From assembly GCA_035561075.1 (NCBI GenBank), contig DATMYF010000187.1:1-64000 (forward strand): 64,000 nt of DNA, given 5' to 3'. This document shows positions 1 through 8,413 of this stretch, piece by piece; position 1 is the first letter of the stretch; each line of letters begins with the position of its first letter. The position numbers and the translations under genes were made by a program. The notes below the pieces were generated by a model. It was not told the origin of the DNA. It did not search any database and saw nothing but the letters and a program-made list of their open reading frames with translations. Source of the stretch: JAMCRM01 sp035561075. GTDB lineage: Bacteria; Acidobacteriota; Terriglobia; Bryobacterales; Bryobacteraceae.

Positions 1-399
1 CTGGACCGTTTCGCAGATGACGTCGAGTGGAACATGCAGGGGCAGATCCCCTTTTCCGGACGTCGTCGCGGCCGCGAACAGGTGAGGGAGTTCTTTGCCC
101 TGCGTGACAGGCTCTACCGGACCGACCGGTTCGATGTGACGGATTTCATTGCCCAAGGCGATCAGGTGGTCGTGCTGGGGGCCGAGCGGCTAACCGTGCG
201 GGAGACAGGAAGCCACGTGGAAGACCGCTGGGCGCATCTTCTGACGCTGCGGGAGGGCAGCATCATCCGCGCCGACCTGTTTCACGACACCTGGGCGCTG
301 GCCGCCGCGTTTGGCGAGAGTGAAGCGGAACGGCGCACCCGGACCGGCCCGATGGGGGTCACCGAGCCGCCATTTTCGGGGCACGGCGGCTTGCCATAG
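1..399 (+). CDS. SnoaL-like / NTF2-fold family protein (5' end outside the window)
   Basis: The reading frame is open from base 1, so the start codon lies upstream; the Met at base 34 is internal. The visible 132 residues have the short cone-shaped alpha+beta pattern of SnoaL/ketosteroid-isomerase-like proteins: an N-terminal FADDVEW segment, a GREQVREFF helix, then beta strands (VVVLGAERLTV, WAHLLTLREG) and an LFHDTWALAAAFG ending. Such domains bind small hydrophobic substrates or act as isomerases and cyclases, but no substrate can be read from this sequence. It converges on the next gene with a one-base gap. The family call is fairly safe; the function is open. Confidence 0.7.
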   Translation: MDRFADDVEWNMQGQIPFSGRRRGREQVREFFALRDRLYRTDRFDVTDFIAQGDQVVVLGAERLTVRETGSHVEDRWAHLLTLREGSIIRADLFHDTWALAAAFGESEAERRTRTGPMGVTEPPFSGHGGLP

Positions 400-400
400 G

Positions 401-889
401 CTACGGCGCAAGACTAGTGAACGACACGCCGAAGCGGAAGCTCCAGAGGTGCATCCCGCCGCCTACGCGGTCCCGAAACTCGCCTCGAAAGCCTACTTCC
501 GGCTTCACCCAATAGGTCAGGCCGCCGCCGTAGTTGAACATGTCCACGCGATCGCTGCGGAAAAGGACGGAGTAGCCGGAGCTGACGTACGGATCGAAGC
601 GGATGTTCCGTCCGGGGCGGATATGGTAGTAGCCGTTCAGCGCCGCCAGACCCACGACGTTATCCCAGAACCGGCCCGTGCGAGGCGCGATAAAACCCAG
701 CTCGGGTCCGGCAGAAAAACCTTTAGCGATTGCGATCTCGCCGCCACCGGTCAGGCCGGCCACGAACCCGGTGTTTCCCCCGGCGGTGTTTCCACCGGCG
801 TCCACGAGCCAGTAGAAGTGCGATCTCTGCGCCAGGGCCGCTGCGCAGCAAATGCTCAGGAGTAGGATGGCGCGAACCAGCAGTTTCAT
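401..889 (-). CDS. small outer-membrane beta-barrel protein
   Basis: A 162-residue protein with a clear Sec signal peptide (MKLLVRAILLLSICCAAALA) cut around residue 20. The mature part is rich in Gly and aromatic residues and shows alternating strands (GGEIAIAKGFSAGPELGFI, NGYYHI, FNYGGGLTYWV, WSFRFGVSFTSL), as in 8-stranded outer-membrane barrels. No enzymatic motif is visible. A porin-like or structural role in the outer membrane is the most that can be said. It stands alone on the minus strand, with a possible tiny divergent gene at 927. It resembles in type, not clearly in sequence, the barrel protein at 41124. Confidence 0.7.
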   Translation of the reverse strand: MKLLVRAILLLSICCAAALAQRSHFYWLVDAGGNTAGGNTGFVAGLTGGGEIAIAKGFSAGPELGFIAPRTGRFWDNVVGLAALNGYYHIRPGRNIRFDPYVSSGYSVLFRSDRVDMFNYGGGLTYWVKPEVGFRGEFRDRVGGGMHLWSFRFGVSFTSLAP

Positions 890-926
890 CTATTCCAGTG
901 TACAGGCACCGGGAGAGCCGGGGAGA

Positions 927-1046
927 ATGCAGTATAATCGTGGGGCCGTGTACCTGAATTCCCTGATCAGTTTCGCAATTATAGGTTTTTCTACGCCATT
1001 ATTTGGGTATTGGATTTGGGAAACCCTGTGGCTGAAAGTGAACTGA
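927..1046 (+). CDS. possible tiny single-pass membrane protein
   Basis: This 39-codon ORF (ATG at 927) has an alternative GTG start at 948 giving 32 residues. The shorter form is almost one hydrophobic helix (LISFAIIGFSTPLFGYWIW) with a charged tail (ETLWLKVN). A perfect TATAAT box at 933-938 lies nine bases before the GTG, so the transcript could begin at the GTG itself and be leaderless. There is no ribosome-binding site. It fills an otherwise empty 190-bp gap and ends next to a terminator-like hairpin. It is too short for a homology judgement and may be chance. Confidence 0.25.
   Translation: MQYNRGAVYLNSLISFAIIGFSTPLFGYWIWETLWLKVN
933..938 (+). promoter_or_regulatory. -10 promoter box (TATAAT)
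   Basis: A perfect sigma-70 type TATAAT lies in GC-rich DNA nine bases before the GTG at 948. No convincing -35 hexamer is seen at 16-18 bases upstream. It would drive the small ORF at 927/948. Confidence 0.4.
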
Positions 1047-1047
1047 C

Positions 1048-1072
1048 GGGGGCGGGCGCGTCGTCCGCCCCC
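1048..1072 (-). terminator. stem-loop behind the TIGR03437 gene
   Basis: A perfect 8-bp stem (GGGGGCGG paired with CCGCCCCC) with a 9-nt loop begins 9 bases past the stop of the minus-strand gene at 1081. No strong T-run follows, so it may be a weak or bidirectional terminator, or an mRNA 3'-end stabiliser. It also sits just after the small plus-strand ORF ending at 1046. Confidence 0.45.
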
Positions 1073-1080
1073 ATTCCCTG

Positions 1081-2790
1081 CTACTGGTAATTCACCGTCT
1101 TCATATTCATGTCGGTGTAGGTAACGTACCCAAAGTCGAGACCCGTCGCCTGGAATTTGCCGCCCTGACCGGCAGAGCCGGTGGTAAGGGCCAGGATCCC
1201 GGTAGCGACGCCGTCCGACACTTGGCTCCGCGGCAAGGCCGAGAGCACCGCCGGCTCCACCGTAAAGGTCCCGCGAGTGGCATTTTCGGTGCAAACAAAC
1301 GCCGCACCGTTCTCCCCCACCACGGAAGCGCCCAGGATGGTGACGAACTGGTTGGCGCCGCCACCGCTCCACGTGACGGTGAGGCCCTTCGTCCGGTCCA
1401 CTGTGCTGATCTCGTCGGATTTCAGCCATACAAGGGGAGCGGGGACCACCAGAGTAGCGCTGAAGCTCCCGACGTCCGTGCCGCCGGCGCCGTTCGAGAT
1501 CGTATAGGACCCGGCGTCCAGGTATTCCGGCTGGCCGGTGCCGCCAGGCAGGCCGGGGATGCTGATCCCGCCGCCTCCCAGCGTGGCGGAGTAAACACCC
1601 TTGGCTTTCATGTCCAGTTGCTTAAGCCCCTTTTGCCCGCTGACCGTGAGGGTACCGGCATCCAGGCCCGTGGGCAAGACCGGATCGACGATCCCCGGGG
1701 TGCTGCCGCTGAAATTGAAAACGCTACACGAGCCGTACGGCGTGACGCTGCCGAACGCGGTGCTCGAAGCCGCCAGTGTGGTGGCATCGTAGCGCATGAA
1801 GGTGGCGCTGCCCGAATCGGTCTTGATATCGGTCGGCGCGCCGGGAATCGGAATCGAGAGTCCCAGTTGCATGCGCGTCCGGCTGAGGCTGATGCTGCCG
1901 ATGCGAACGCTGCCCCTGGCGATAGCAGCTTCCAGATCCGCCGCCGAGTAGCCGGTGACGGATTCCGAGCACGCTTTGCCGGATGCCGCGATAGCCAGCG
2001 AGGTGAAATTGCTCGTGACCGTGCCCGCGCGAACGGCCAGCGGCACGTAACAACCGAGCTCTACATCCTGGGGGATGACGAAATTGATCTGGTCGACACC
2101 GGCAAACTGGGGGCTCCGGCCCTTGTACGTGACCTGTGCCCTCTTGCTGCCGATAATCACCTCCACCGGGGTATCCAGCGGGGTAGCCTGGTTCGTTGGC
2201 TGGGCATCGTTCCCGGTCGCGGGTCCCAGGCCGGTACCCCACAGAATCATCGTCTGCCCGCGGTGCGCAGCATCAAAAACAGCATTTACGGGGACAGTAC
2301 CGTCGCCCACCCAGTTCTGCACGATCGCAGGGCCGCTGCCCGCCTGATTGCGCGCAAAGATCCCAAAACTGGCCGGCACCACCTGAATATCGGCCTGGGC
2401 GCTTGATGCTCCGCCATAGCGCAACGTAACCTTTCCGGGGCCCGTCGGTGTGTTGGACGGCAGAATGGCCGCGACTTGTGTCGAAACCGAGTAGACGATG
2501 AGCGCGTTTACTGTGGTAGCGCCCACTGTAACCTGGATCGAGGTCTCGCCGACCGAGGTAGTCAGCGGGTACGGCCCTGCCAGCACAATACTCGCCGGGC
2601 CTAGATTCTTCCCGAAAACCACAAACATGGAACCCTGGGCGATGCCCCCGTTCGGCATGGCTGGATTCGCATAGCTGGCAGCATTCACTACGCCACCTGA
2701 ATTGATACTGGGCTGCGCACCGGCGATTCCGGCGAAGAGCCCCAGCGCAACTGCAACGTGAACTTTCACTTGTAGTTTGCTCCTCCTCAT
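1081..2790 (-). CDS. secreted surface protein with TIGR03437-type domain
   Basis: About 569 residues from the ATG at 2790, chosen because it is followed by a signal peptide (HVAVALGLFAGIAGA). An upstream in-frame ATG at 2919 adds only Arg-rich sequence. Residues about 30-260 carry the features of the TIGR03437 domain common in Solibacter: a VVNAASY start, the GSMFVVFGKNLGP beta segment, LILWGTGLGP-like turns and a DQINFVIP strand. The C-terminal half is Gly/Ser/Thr-rich beta sequence without a recognised catalytic motif. Cell-surface or extracellular adhesion-like function is inferred. The 157-bp gap to 2948 is a divergent promoter region. Confidence 0.75.
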   Translation of the reverse strand: MRRSKLQVKVHVAVALGLFAGIAGAQPSINSGGVVNAASYANPAMPNGGIAQGSMFVVFGKNLGPASIVLAGPYPLTTSVGETSIQVTVGATTVNALIVYSVSTQVAAILPSNTPTGPGKVTLRYGGASSAQADIQVVPASFGIFARNQAGSGPAIVQNWVGDGTVPVNAVFDAAHRGQTMILWGTGLGPATGNDAQPTNQATPLDTPVEVIIGSKRAQVTYKGRSPQFAGVDQINFVIPQDVELGCYVPLAVRAGTVTSNFTSLAIAASGKACSESVTGYSAADLEAAIARGSVRIGSISLSRTRMQLGLSIPIPGAPTDIKTDSGSATFMRYDATTLAASSTAFGSVTPYGSCSVFNFSGSTPGIVDPVLPTGLDAGTLTVSGQKGLKQLDMKAKGVYSATLGGGGISIPGLPGGTGQPEYLDAGSYTISNGAGGTDVGSFSATLVVPAPLVWLKSDEISTVDRTKGLTVTWSGGGANQFVTILGASVVGENGAAFVCTENATRGTFTVEPAVLSALPRSQVSDGVATGILALTTGSAGQGGKFQATGLDFGYVTYTDMNMKTVNYQ

Positions 2791-2947
2791 CAGTGATAGA
2801 TTACACCTACGTGAGGTTGCAAATGGGAAATTCCGCTCTTTCGACGGGTATATTCTGCGGCACAGGAGTGGGCGGCGCAGCGCGCTCCGGTACGCTTGAA
2901 TTCGCCCGAGCAAGGGCATAGCATGGAAGTACCGAACGGAGATTCAG

Positions 2948-3289
2948 ATGAAACTCTCTCTTGTAGTGCCGCTAATAGTCGCCGCTTGCCTCGCGGCCTA
3001 CGCGCAACAGCCGATGCCAAGGATGATTACGGTCGAGCCGGCCAACGGTAAGATCGGGGACATCATTACGGTAGGCGGCGAGCACCTGGAAAAGACCCAG
3101 GTGGCCAAGGTTTACCTGACGGACGGTCAGGCCGATGTCCAGGTGGAGGTCACCGATCAGGCCGCCGCCGCCCTGAAATTCAAGATCCCGGCCAAAACCA
3201 AGTCGGGCCGCTTCGCCCTGATGCTGCTCACCACGGGAAAGGACCCCAAGTTGATCGAGCAGCCCGTAAAAGTGACGATTGACGAGTAG
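2948..3289 (+). CDS. secreted IPT/TIG-domain protein
   Basis: This 113-residue protein starts with a signal peptide (MKLSLVVPLIVAACLAAYAQ). The mature part is a single Ig-like IPT/TIG fold: an N-terminal ITVEPANG strand, the typical GKIGDIITVGGEHL segment, a variable middle strand and a C-terminal PVKVTIDE strand. Such domains mediate binding or act as spacers in surface proteins. Here it stands alone, so it is likely a small periplasmic or secreted protein of unknown partner. It is divergent from the TIGR03437 surface protein, which may share its promoter region. Confidence 0.72.
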   Translation: MKLSLVVPLIVAACLAAYAQQPMPRMITVEPANGKIGDIITVGGEHLEKTQVAKVYLTDGQADVQVEVTDQAAAALKFKIPAKTKSGRFALMLLTTGKDPKLIEQPVKVTIDE

Positions 3290-3299
3290 GCTCGCCGCG

Positions 3300-4484
3300 T
3301 CACCTTCTCTCGCGGCGGTATGGGGAGGCGAGATACCCTCTGGCCTCGCGGGCCGCATCGGCCTGCGGGGCAAAGGCAACGGCTTTTCCGTACGCGTCGA
3401 GGGCTTGTGCACGCTGGCCAAGCATATCGTGACTTTGGCCCGTGCGGAGCCATGCCAGAGCCCCGGTATTCAGGTCTACTTCCCCCGCAGATGACGTCAC
3501 CTTCCGCAGGTCCTCAATCGCCTTGGGGTAATTCCTGTACCAGAACTCGATATTTCCGAAGCTGTACCAGATCTTCTCCCAAGGCACCGCAGCATAGCCC
3601 GGTGATCGTCGCCGCTTCATCTCCGCGATGATCCGGATGGCGCCCATGGCACGATCTTTATCCCCCATCTGGCTGTACATCTGGGACTGTTCGAAACGCA
3701 GCAGGTAATTGCGGGGGAAACGCTTGAGCAGATCGTCCAGCAGGGGTAAGGCTTCGCGCGGCTTGCCTTCTCGGCGGTAGAGCGCGCAAAGGAAGATTTC
3801 AGCGTCCACACGGTTCCGCTTCCCCCGGCAAGCCACATCCTGAATGGTGCCGATACCCTTCACCCGATCGCCTCGGATTCCGGCGACAAAGCCCAGCATG
3901 CGCCAGGCAAAAGACAGGCTGCCGACTATGTAATCGTGCAGCCCCTGGGTAAGCCGCGCGTCCACGTTGGAGGGGTCTTTGGCGGTGACTTGGTTGTGCA
4001 GTTTGCGGCCGGTAGTGGCGTCGCGCAGAGCATCCCGCCAGGATTTCCGCACCAGAAAATTCCAATTGGCCCGCAGCCCATAGGAGATTCCCAGGGCGTA
4101 GAGGGCGCCGGTGTCCTCCGGGTCGCGCTGGAGCCGTTCCTGTGCCAATGCCATAGCCCGACCCACGATATCGAAAAAGCGTTTTTCGACCTCCGGGGAG
4201 GGGTTTAGCCGGGCACGGCGGAGGAACGGATTGTTCCCGGTAACCAGTTCGCTTTCGAGGGCACCCCCGCGGAGCATTTCCTCGAATACCAGCGCCATGG
4301 CGACGTGATTGTAGAGTTCCGGCGAGGACGGGTCTTCGGCAACCGCCTGCTCGAACGCGGCCAGCGCCTGCGGATACTCCAAATTGTAAAAGTGTTCGAA
4401 ACCCTGCCCGACCAGCCGGTCCTGCGCGCCGGCCGAGAGCGCCAACAGCAGGCCGGCCGCTAATAAACGTCCCACTCCCTCCAT
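3300..4484 (-). CDS. secreted tetratricopeptide-repeat protein
   Basis: A 394-residue protein with signal peptide (GRLLAAGLLLALSAGA). It shows several TPR-like helix pairs: around residues 27-60 (FEHFYNLEYPQALAAFEQAVAEDP), 125-150, 245-285 (LLDDLLKRFPRNYLLRFEQSQMYSQMGD) and 350-380 (GQRAQALDAYGKAVAFAP). TPR arrays are protein-binding scaffolds; nothing indicates an enzyme. It is the last gene of a long minus-strand run beginning near 12150 and follows folP by 34 bp, so it may be co-transcribed. Confidence 0.7.
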   Translation of the reverse strand: MEGVGRLLAAGLLLALSAGAQDRLVGQGFEHFYNLEYPQALAAFEQAVAEDPSSPELYNHVAMALVFEEMLRGGALESELVTGNNPFLRRARLNPSPEVEKRFFDIVGRAMALAQERLQRDPEDTGALYALGISYGLRANWNFLVRKSWRDALRDATTGRKLHNQVTAKDPSNVDARLTQGLHDYIVGSLSFAWRMLGFVAGIRGDRVKGIGTIQDVACRGKRNRVDAEIFLCALYRREGKPREALPLLDDLLKRFPRNYLLRFEQSQMYSQMGDKDRAMGAIRIIAEMKRRRSPGYAAVPWEKIWYSFGNIEFWYRNYPKAIEDLRKVTSSAGEVDLNTGALAWLRTGQSHDMLGQRAQALDAYGKAVAFAPQADAAREARGYLASPYRRERR

Positions 4485-4518
4485 TGTAGGGCGGCGGGCC
4501 GCGGGAGGCGAGCCCGCG

Positions 4519-5379
4519 CTACGGCGCAGTACGAGGCTCGGGCGCGCCGCGGAGCACTTCGTCTGCCAGTTCGCAAGCCGCCCGCATCTCGCGGACGTCG
4601 TGCACCCGAACCATATGGGCGCCGCCCAGAACAGCGGCAGTGACGGCGGCGGCGGTGGCGAAAGTGGTTTCCACCGGGTCCTTGTGCGCCAGGAACGACT
4701 TGCGGGAAGGCCCTACCATGATCGGCAGCTCCAGCCGGGCCAACTCGCGAAGCCGTGCCAGAATCTCGGAGTTCTGCTCCTTGCGTTTGCCGAAGCCCAT
4801 CCCAGGGTCGACCACCAGCTTGGCACGGTCGATGCCGGAGTGGCGGGCACGATTCACGGTGGCTTCGAGATCCCGGAAGATGGTACCCATCACGTCGGGC
4901 ATGGGCGGCAGCTTGGCCCACGTCTCCGGCGTGCCCCGCATATGATTCACGATAAGCCCGGCGTCGTAGTTCGAGACCACGCGCGCCAGTTGCGGCTCGA
5001 AGGTGAGGCCGGAGGGGTCGTTAATGATTTCGGCGCCAAGTTCGAGCGCGCGTTCGGCCACCTCCGCCTTGTAGGTATCGACGGAGATGGGGATCGAGAG
5101 CTGCCCCTTCAGGCGCTTCAGCACGGGAATCAGGCGCCGTAATTCCTCGCCCGCCGGGATGCGTGCGGAACCGGGACGCGTGGATTCAGCGCCCACATCG
5201 ATAATGTCCGCACCCTGCTCCTCCAGTTCGAGGGCGCGCGCGAAGGCGCGGCCCGGGTCCTGAAATTTGGCGCCATCCGAGAATGAATCGGGCGTGACGT
5301 TCAGGACCCCGAGGATGATGGTGCGTTCGCCCAGGTGAAGTTCGCGATTTTTGAGTTTCCAGAAGTACAGCTTGCGCAT
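4519..5379 (-). CDS. folP: dihydropteroate synthase
   Basis: FolP condenses p-aminobenzoate with hydroxymethyl-dihydropterin pyrophosphate to make dihydropteroate in folate synthesis, in the cytosol. The 286-residue product has both family signatures: GVLNVTPDSFSDG at about 24-36 and DIIDVGAESTRPG at about 58-70. It also has the INDPSG and VDPGMGFGK segments and the GPSRKSF motif near the C-terminus of the TIM barrel. The ATG at 5379 was chosen because the frame upstream is only Arg-rich antisense sequence. It lies 2 bp after the GNAT gene, so the two are likely co-transcribed. Confidence 0.95.
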   Translation of the reverse strand: MRKLYFWKLKNRELHLGERTIILGVLNVTPDSFSDGAKFQDPGRAFARALELEEQGADIIDVGAESTRPGSARIPAGEELRRLIPVLKRLKGQLSIPISVDTYKAEVAERALELGAEIINDPSGLTFEPQLARVVSNYDAGLIVNHMRGTPETWAKLPPMPDVMGTIFRDLEATVNRARHSGIDRAKLVVDPGMGFGKRKEQNSEILARLRELARLELPIMVGPSRKSFLAHKDPVETTFATAAAVTAAVLGGAHMVRVHDVREMRAACELADEVLRGAPEPRTAP

Positions 5380-5381
5380 AG

Positions 5382-6200
5382 TTAACCGAATTCGAACCCG
5401 GCGATACCGAACACCAGGCGATCGTTGTGAACAAAAGGCGGGGCGGCGGGGCCTCCCAGCGACTGACGCGAGAGCTTCCGCAGCGGCTCGAAGCCGAATT
5501 CGACGGCCAGTTCGAGCGCATCGGGGTTGCCCCCAAGCACGTCCCAGTAGACGGTCTCCCCGGCGTGCCGCGCCAGGAACCAGCGGAGCAATTGGCGGGC
5601 CTCGTCGCGCGAGCGGCTGACACAAGGGCCGAAGTAAGCGGCCTTGGCGCCACTCCGCCCCATAGCGTAACCGCCGTCGGGACCGCAGGCACTCTCGAGG
5701 GGAGCCAGCAATTCGAGCAGCTTCGCGCGGTCCGCCCCGAAGGCTTCGCGATCGAGCGCGTAAGGGATTTCGCCAAGAGCCGGAAAGTCCGGGCCTTCAC
5801 ATGGCCCAGGAGCGCGGCCCAGCCGTTCCACGGTGGTTTCGTCCTCGAAGCCGAGGGAACAGTAGAGCGGCTTGCCCATATCGGTGGCATCCAGTTTCAC
5901 CCGCCCCACGCCGCGCGCGGCGATGAATGCCAGCGCCTCCCGCATGAGGCAGCGGGCGAAACCTTTTCCGCGCCAGGCGGGATCTGTCAGGACCATTCCG
6001 ATCCATGCCAGGTCTTTTCCGAAGCACACCGCAGTCGCGGTGGCCACTATCTGGCCGCCGCACTCGACGCCGAGGCAGCCCTCCGGCTCGAGGCGCATGA
6101 CATTGCGCCAGTCCTGTTCGGTCTGGTTCCAGCCCGCGGCCTCTTTGAGGCGCATGACGGCGGGCAGGTCGTCGATCGTGATCACTCGTACCGGAGACAT
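5382..6200 (-). CDS. GNAT-family N-acetyltransferase
   Basis: 272 residues. The N-terminal half is a GNAT acetyltransferase: strand GCLGVECGGQIVATATAV, then AWIGMVLTDPAWRGKGFARCLM, which holds the R/Q-x-x-G-x-G/A acetyl-CoA pyrophosphate loop (RGKGFA). The C-terminal part (about 140-272) looks like a second GNAT-like domain without a clear loop, as in double-GNAT proteins. The acceptor substrate is unknown. It sits directly upstream of folP with a 2-bp gap, and behind tyrS after a 117-bp gap that holds nothing recognisable. Confidence 0.85.
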   Translation of the reverse strand: MSPVRVITIDDLPAVMRLKEAAGWNQTEQDWRNVMRLEPEGCLGVECGGQIVATATAVCFGKDLAWIGMVLTDPAWRGKGFARCLMREALAFIAARGVGRVKLDATDMGKPLYCSLGFEDETTVERLGRAPGPCEGPDFPALGEIPYALDREAFGADRAKLLELLAPLESACGPDGGYAMGRSGAKAAYFGPCVSRSRDEARQLLRWFLARHAGETVYWDVLGGNPDALELAVEFGFEPLRKLSRQSLGGPAAPPFVHNDRLVFGIAGFEFG

Positions 6201-6317
6201 ACGATAGGGTTCAGGCTGGCGGCGCGGTTGGCCGGCATCGCCACCGCCAGTGTTATCCAGAGTATCGAAAGCGAAGCCGGAATAGAAGGGACGAGCACGG
6301 TGCGCAGCGAAACAGCA

Positions 6318-7541
6318 TCAGGATACGACGATTTTGCGCCAGTTCTTCCCGGCATGCACGGTTAGTTCGGTTTCACCGTCGGGCCAGACCAGGTCCTGGA
6401 CGCGCCGGCCGTTGATTTCGACGGCTCCCGCCTTGATCTTCCGGACGGCGTCGCTGACCGACTCCGCCAATCCGGTCTTGGCGAGCATTTTGTCTACACG
6501 CAGGCCATTGGCATTGCGGACGCCGTCCGGCAGCGGCACGGTACCGATGTCGGCGGGGATTTCGTGGCGCCGCACGACGCGGTTGAACTCCTCCGCGGCA
6601 CGCGCGGCATCAGCGGCGGAGTGGAAATCGCTGACGACCTGGCGGCCGAGGGCGATCTTGGCTTCCATGGGATGCAGTTCGCCCGAAGCGATCCTGAGCT
6701 TCAGGGCGTCGATCTCCGCCACAGTGCGGTCCGTAAGCAGCTCGTAGTAGCGAAACATCAGGTCGTCGCTGACCTGCATTACCTTCCGGAAGATCACCTC
6801 CGGCGGTTCGGTGATCCCGATGTAGTTGCCGAGCGACTTCGACATCTTGTTCACGCCGTCGATGCCTTCGAGCAGCGGCGTGGTGGCGACGATCTGGGGC
6901 AGTTGCCCAAAGTCTTTCTGGATTTCGCGTCCCACCAGCAGGTTGAATTTCTGGTCCGTGCCGCCAAGCTCGACGTCGGCGTTAAGGGCCACCGAATCGT
7001 ACGCCTGGGCGAGCGGGTAGAAGAGCTCGTGGACGGAAATGGGGACGCCCTCTTTGTAGCGCTTCGAAAAGTCGTCTCGTTCGAGAATGCGGGCCACGGT
7101 GTATTTGGCAGCCAGCCGAATCATGTCCTGAAAATTGAGCGGACCGAGCCACTCGCTATTGAAGCGGACCTGGGTTTTTTCGGGGTCGAGAATTTTGAAG
7201 ACCTGGGACTTATAGGTTTCGGCGTTATCAAGGATGGCCTCGCGGGTAAGCGGCGGCCGGGTGGCGTTGCGGCCGGTGGGATCGCCGATCATGGCCGTGG
7301 AGTCGCCGATGACAAAAATCACCGTGTGGCCGAGGTCCTGGAAGTGCTTCATCTTGCGGACGAGCACGGTATGACCGAGGTGCAGGTCGGGGGCGGTAGG
7401 GTCGAAGCCGACTTTGACGCGCAGTGGACGGCCGAGGGCCAGTCGCGCCCGGAGGTCCTCCTCGCGAATCAACTCGACAAGGCCCTTCTTCAGATAGCTG
7501 ATTTGTTCGTCAGGTGTCACGGGATAAGACCAAGGTAGCAC
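6318..7541 (-). CDS. tyrS: tyrosyl-tRNA synthetase
   Basis: Charges tRNA-Tyr with tyrosine in the cytosol. It is a class I synthetase with HLGH (about 54-57) and KMSKS (about 232-236) motifs. The region between (YPLAQAYDSVALNADVELGGTDQKFN) is typical of the TyrRS catalytic domain. Residues about 345-407 form an S4 RNA-binding domain (KMLAKTGLAESVSDAVRKI, GAVEINGRRV). The length of 407 is normal for the TyrZ-like subgroup. The start at 7541 is a GTG; an in-frame GTG at 7520 (VTPDEQ) matches family starts better and may be the true one. No T-box leader is visible upstream. Confidence 0.95.
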   Translation of the reverse strand: MLPWSYPVTPDEQISYLKKGLVELIREEDLRARLALGRPLRVKVGFDPTAPDLHLGHTVLVRKMKHFQDLGHTVIFVIGDSTAMIGDPTGRNATRPPLTREAILDNAETYKSQVFKILDPEKTQVRFNSEWLGPLNFQDMIRLAAKYTVARILERDDFSKRYKEGVPISVHELFYPLAQAYDSVALNADVELGGTDQKFNLLVGREIQKDFGQLPQIVATTPLLEGIDGVNKMSKSLGNYIGITEPPEVIFRKVMQVSDDLMFRYYELLTDRTVAEIDALKLRIASGELHPMEAKIALGRQVVSDFHSAADAARAAEEFNRVVRRHEIPADIGTVPLPDGVRNANGLRVDKMLAKTGLAESVSDAVRKIKAGAVEINGRRVQDLVWPDGETELTVHAGKNWRKIVVS

Positions 7542-7586
7542 AGCGCCCGGCGCGGACCCGCGAGCGGCGGCGGCACGCGCGGCGAG

Positions 7587-8408
7587 CTACTTCCCGCCGA
7601 TCTGCCTGGCGAGCCGCAGGGCCTGCGCATTGATGGCGTTGAGCTGCCGCAGGTCGTCCTCGGCCAGCGACAGGGAGTTCTGGATGCGCGCCATATCAGC
7701 ACCGGGCACGGCGGGCCCTTCGGCATGCGCGCGGTTTTCCAACACTCCCGCGAGTGCGCGATACTGGTCGGTTACTTCCCGGTAGCGGCGCAGAATCGAG
7801 CTGAGCAGCCCCTCGCTCCGGCGCTGGAGCTCCTGCCATTCGACAGAGAGCTGCCCGAGCCGCGCGAGTTTCTTGCTTTCCGCCGCGCTCTCGTCGTGCA
7901 GTTTGCGGTTGGCGACCTCGAGCTGGATCACCCGTTCGCTCTTGGTTTTGAGTTCGTTCTGTAGGGCGGAGACCAGGCGGTTGGCTGAGGCGAGGTTATC
8001 GTTCAGGTCGGCCTCCGAGGCGGTGAGCCGCTTGTTGTCCAGCGCGAGCCGCTGGGATTCCACCCGCAACTCCTGCAACCGGGTTTCAAGCTGGGCGATG
8101 TTGGCGTTGGCTTCCGCTACGCCCCGTTTCAGGAGTTCGACCAGGGCTGCGGAGTCCGGCGAGGCATCGCGTGCGTCGGGATGCCGGCCAACCGGGGCGG
8201 CGGGGGCGGCGCCGGGCGCGAGTGGCTGGGCGGGAGCGCTCTTGAGGCTTCCGGCGAGAGCGTGCAGCTCACGGTTCTCCCGCGAGAGCCGCTCAACTTC
8301 CGCCGTTTGCCGGGACACCGTTCGGACCATGTACACGATCCCCGCCAGCGCGCCGGCCAGGCAGACACCCAGCACACTGGCGAGCAGTGCGGACCTTCTT
8401 ATCGCCAC
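7587..8408 (-). CDS. membrane-anchored coiled-coil protein, function unknown
   Basis: 273 residues. An N-terminal membrane helix (LLASVLGVCLAGALAGIVYMV, about 8-28) is followed by long heptad-rich helices rich in Glu, Arg, Leu and Gln (about 30-55 and 85-190: LVELLKRGVAEANANIAQLETRLQEL and on) and a helical tail. It has no catalytic motif and probably projects a coiled coil into the periplasm. It follows the VWFA gene by 5 bp and ends the barrel-VWFA-coiled-coil operon, which suggests an envelope complex with those proteins; that is inference from context. Confidence 0.6.
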   Translation of the reverse strand: MAIRRSALLASVLGVCLAGALAGIVYMVRTVSRQTAEVERLSRENRELHALAGSLKSAPAQPLAPGAAPAAPVGRHPDARDASPDSAALVELLKRGVAEANANIAQLETRLQELRVESQRLALDNKRLTASEADLNDNLASANRLVSALQNELKTKSERVIQLEVANRKLHDESAAESKKLARLGQLSVEWQELQRRSEGLLSSILRRYREVTDQYRALAGVLENRAHAEGPAVPGADMARIQNSLSLAEDDLRQLNAINAQALRLARQIGGK

Positions 8409-8413
8409 CGTAT

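Noticed and set aside
1222..2406. Long plus-strand ORF of 394 codons
   Set aside because: Antisense to the TIGR03437 gene, Arg/Gly/Ala-rich with no domain; typical shadow in GC-rich DNA.
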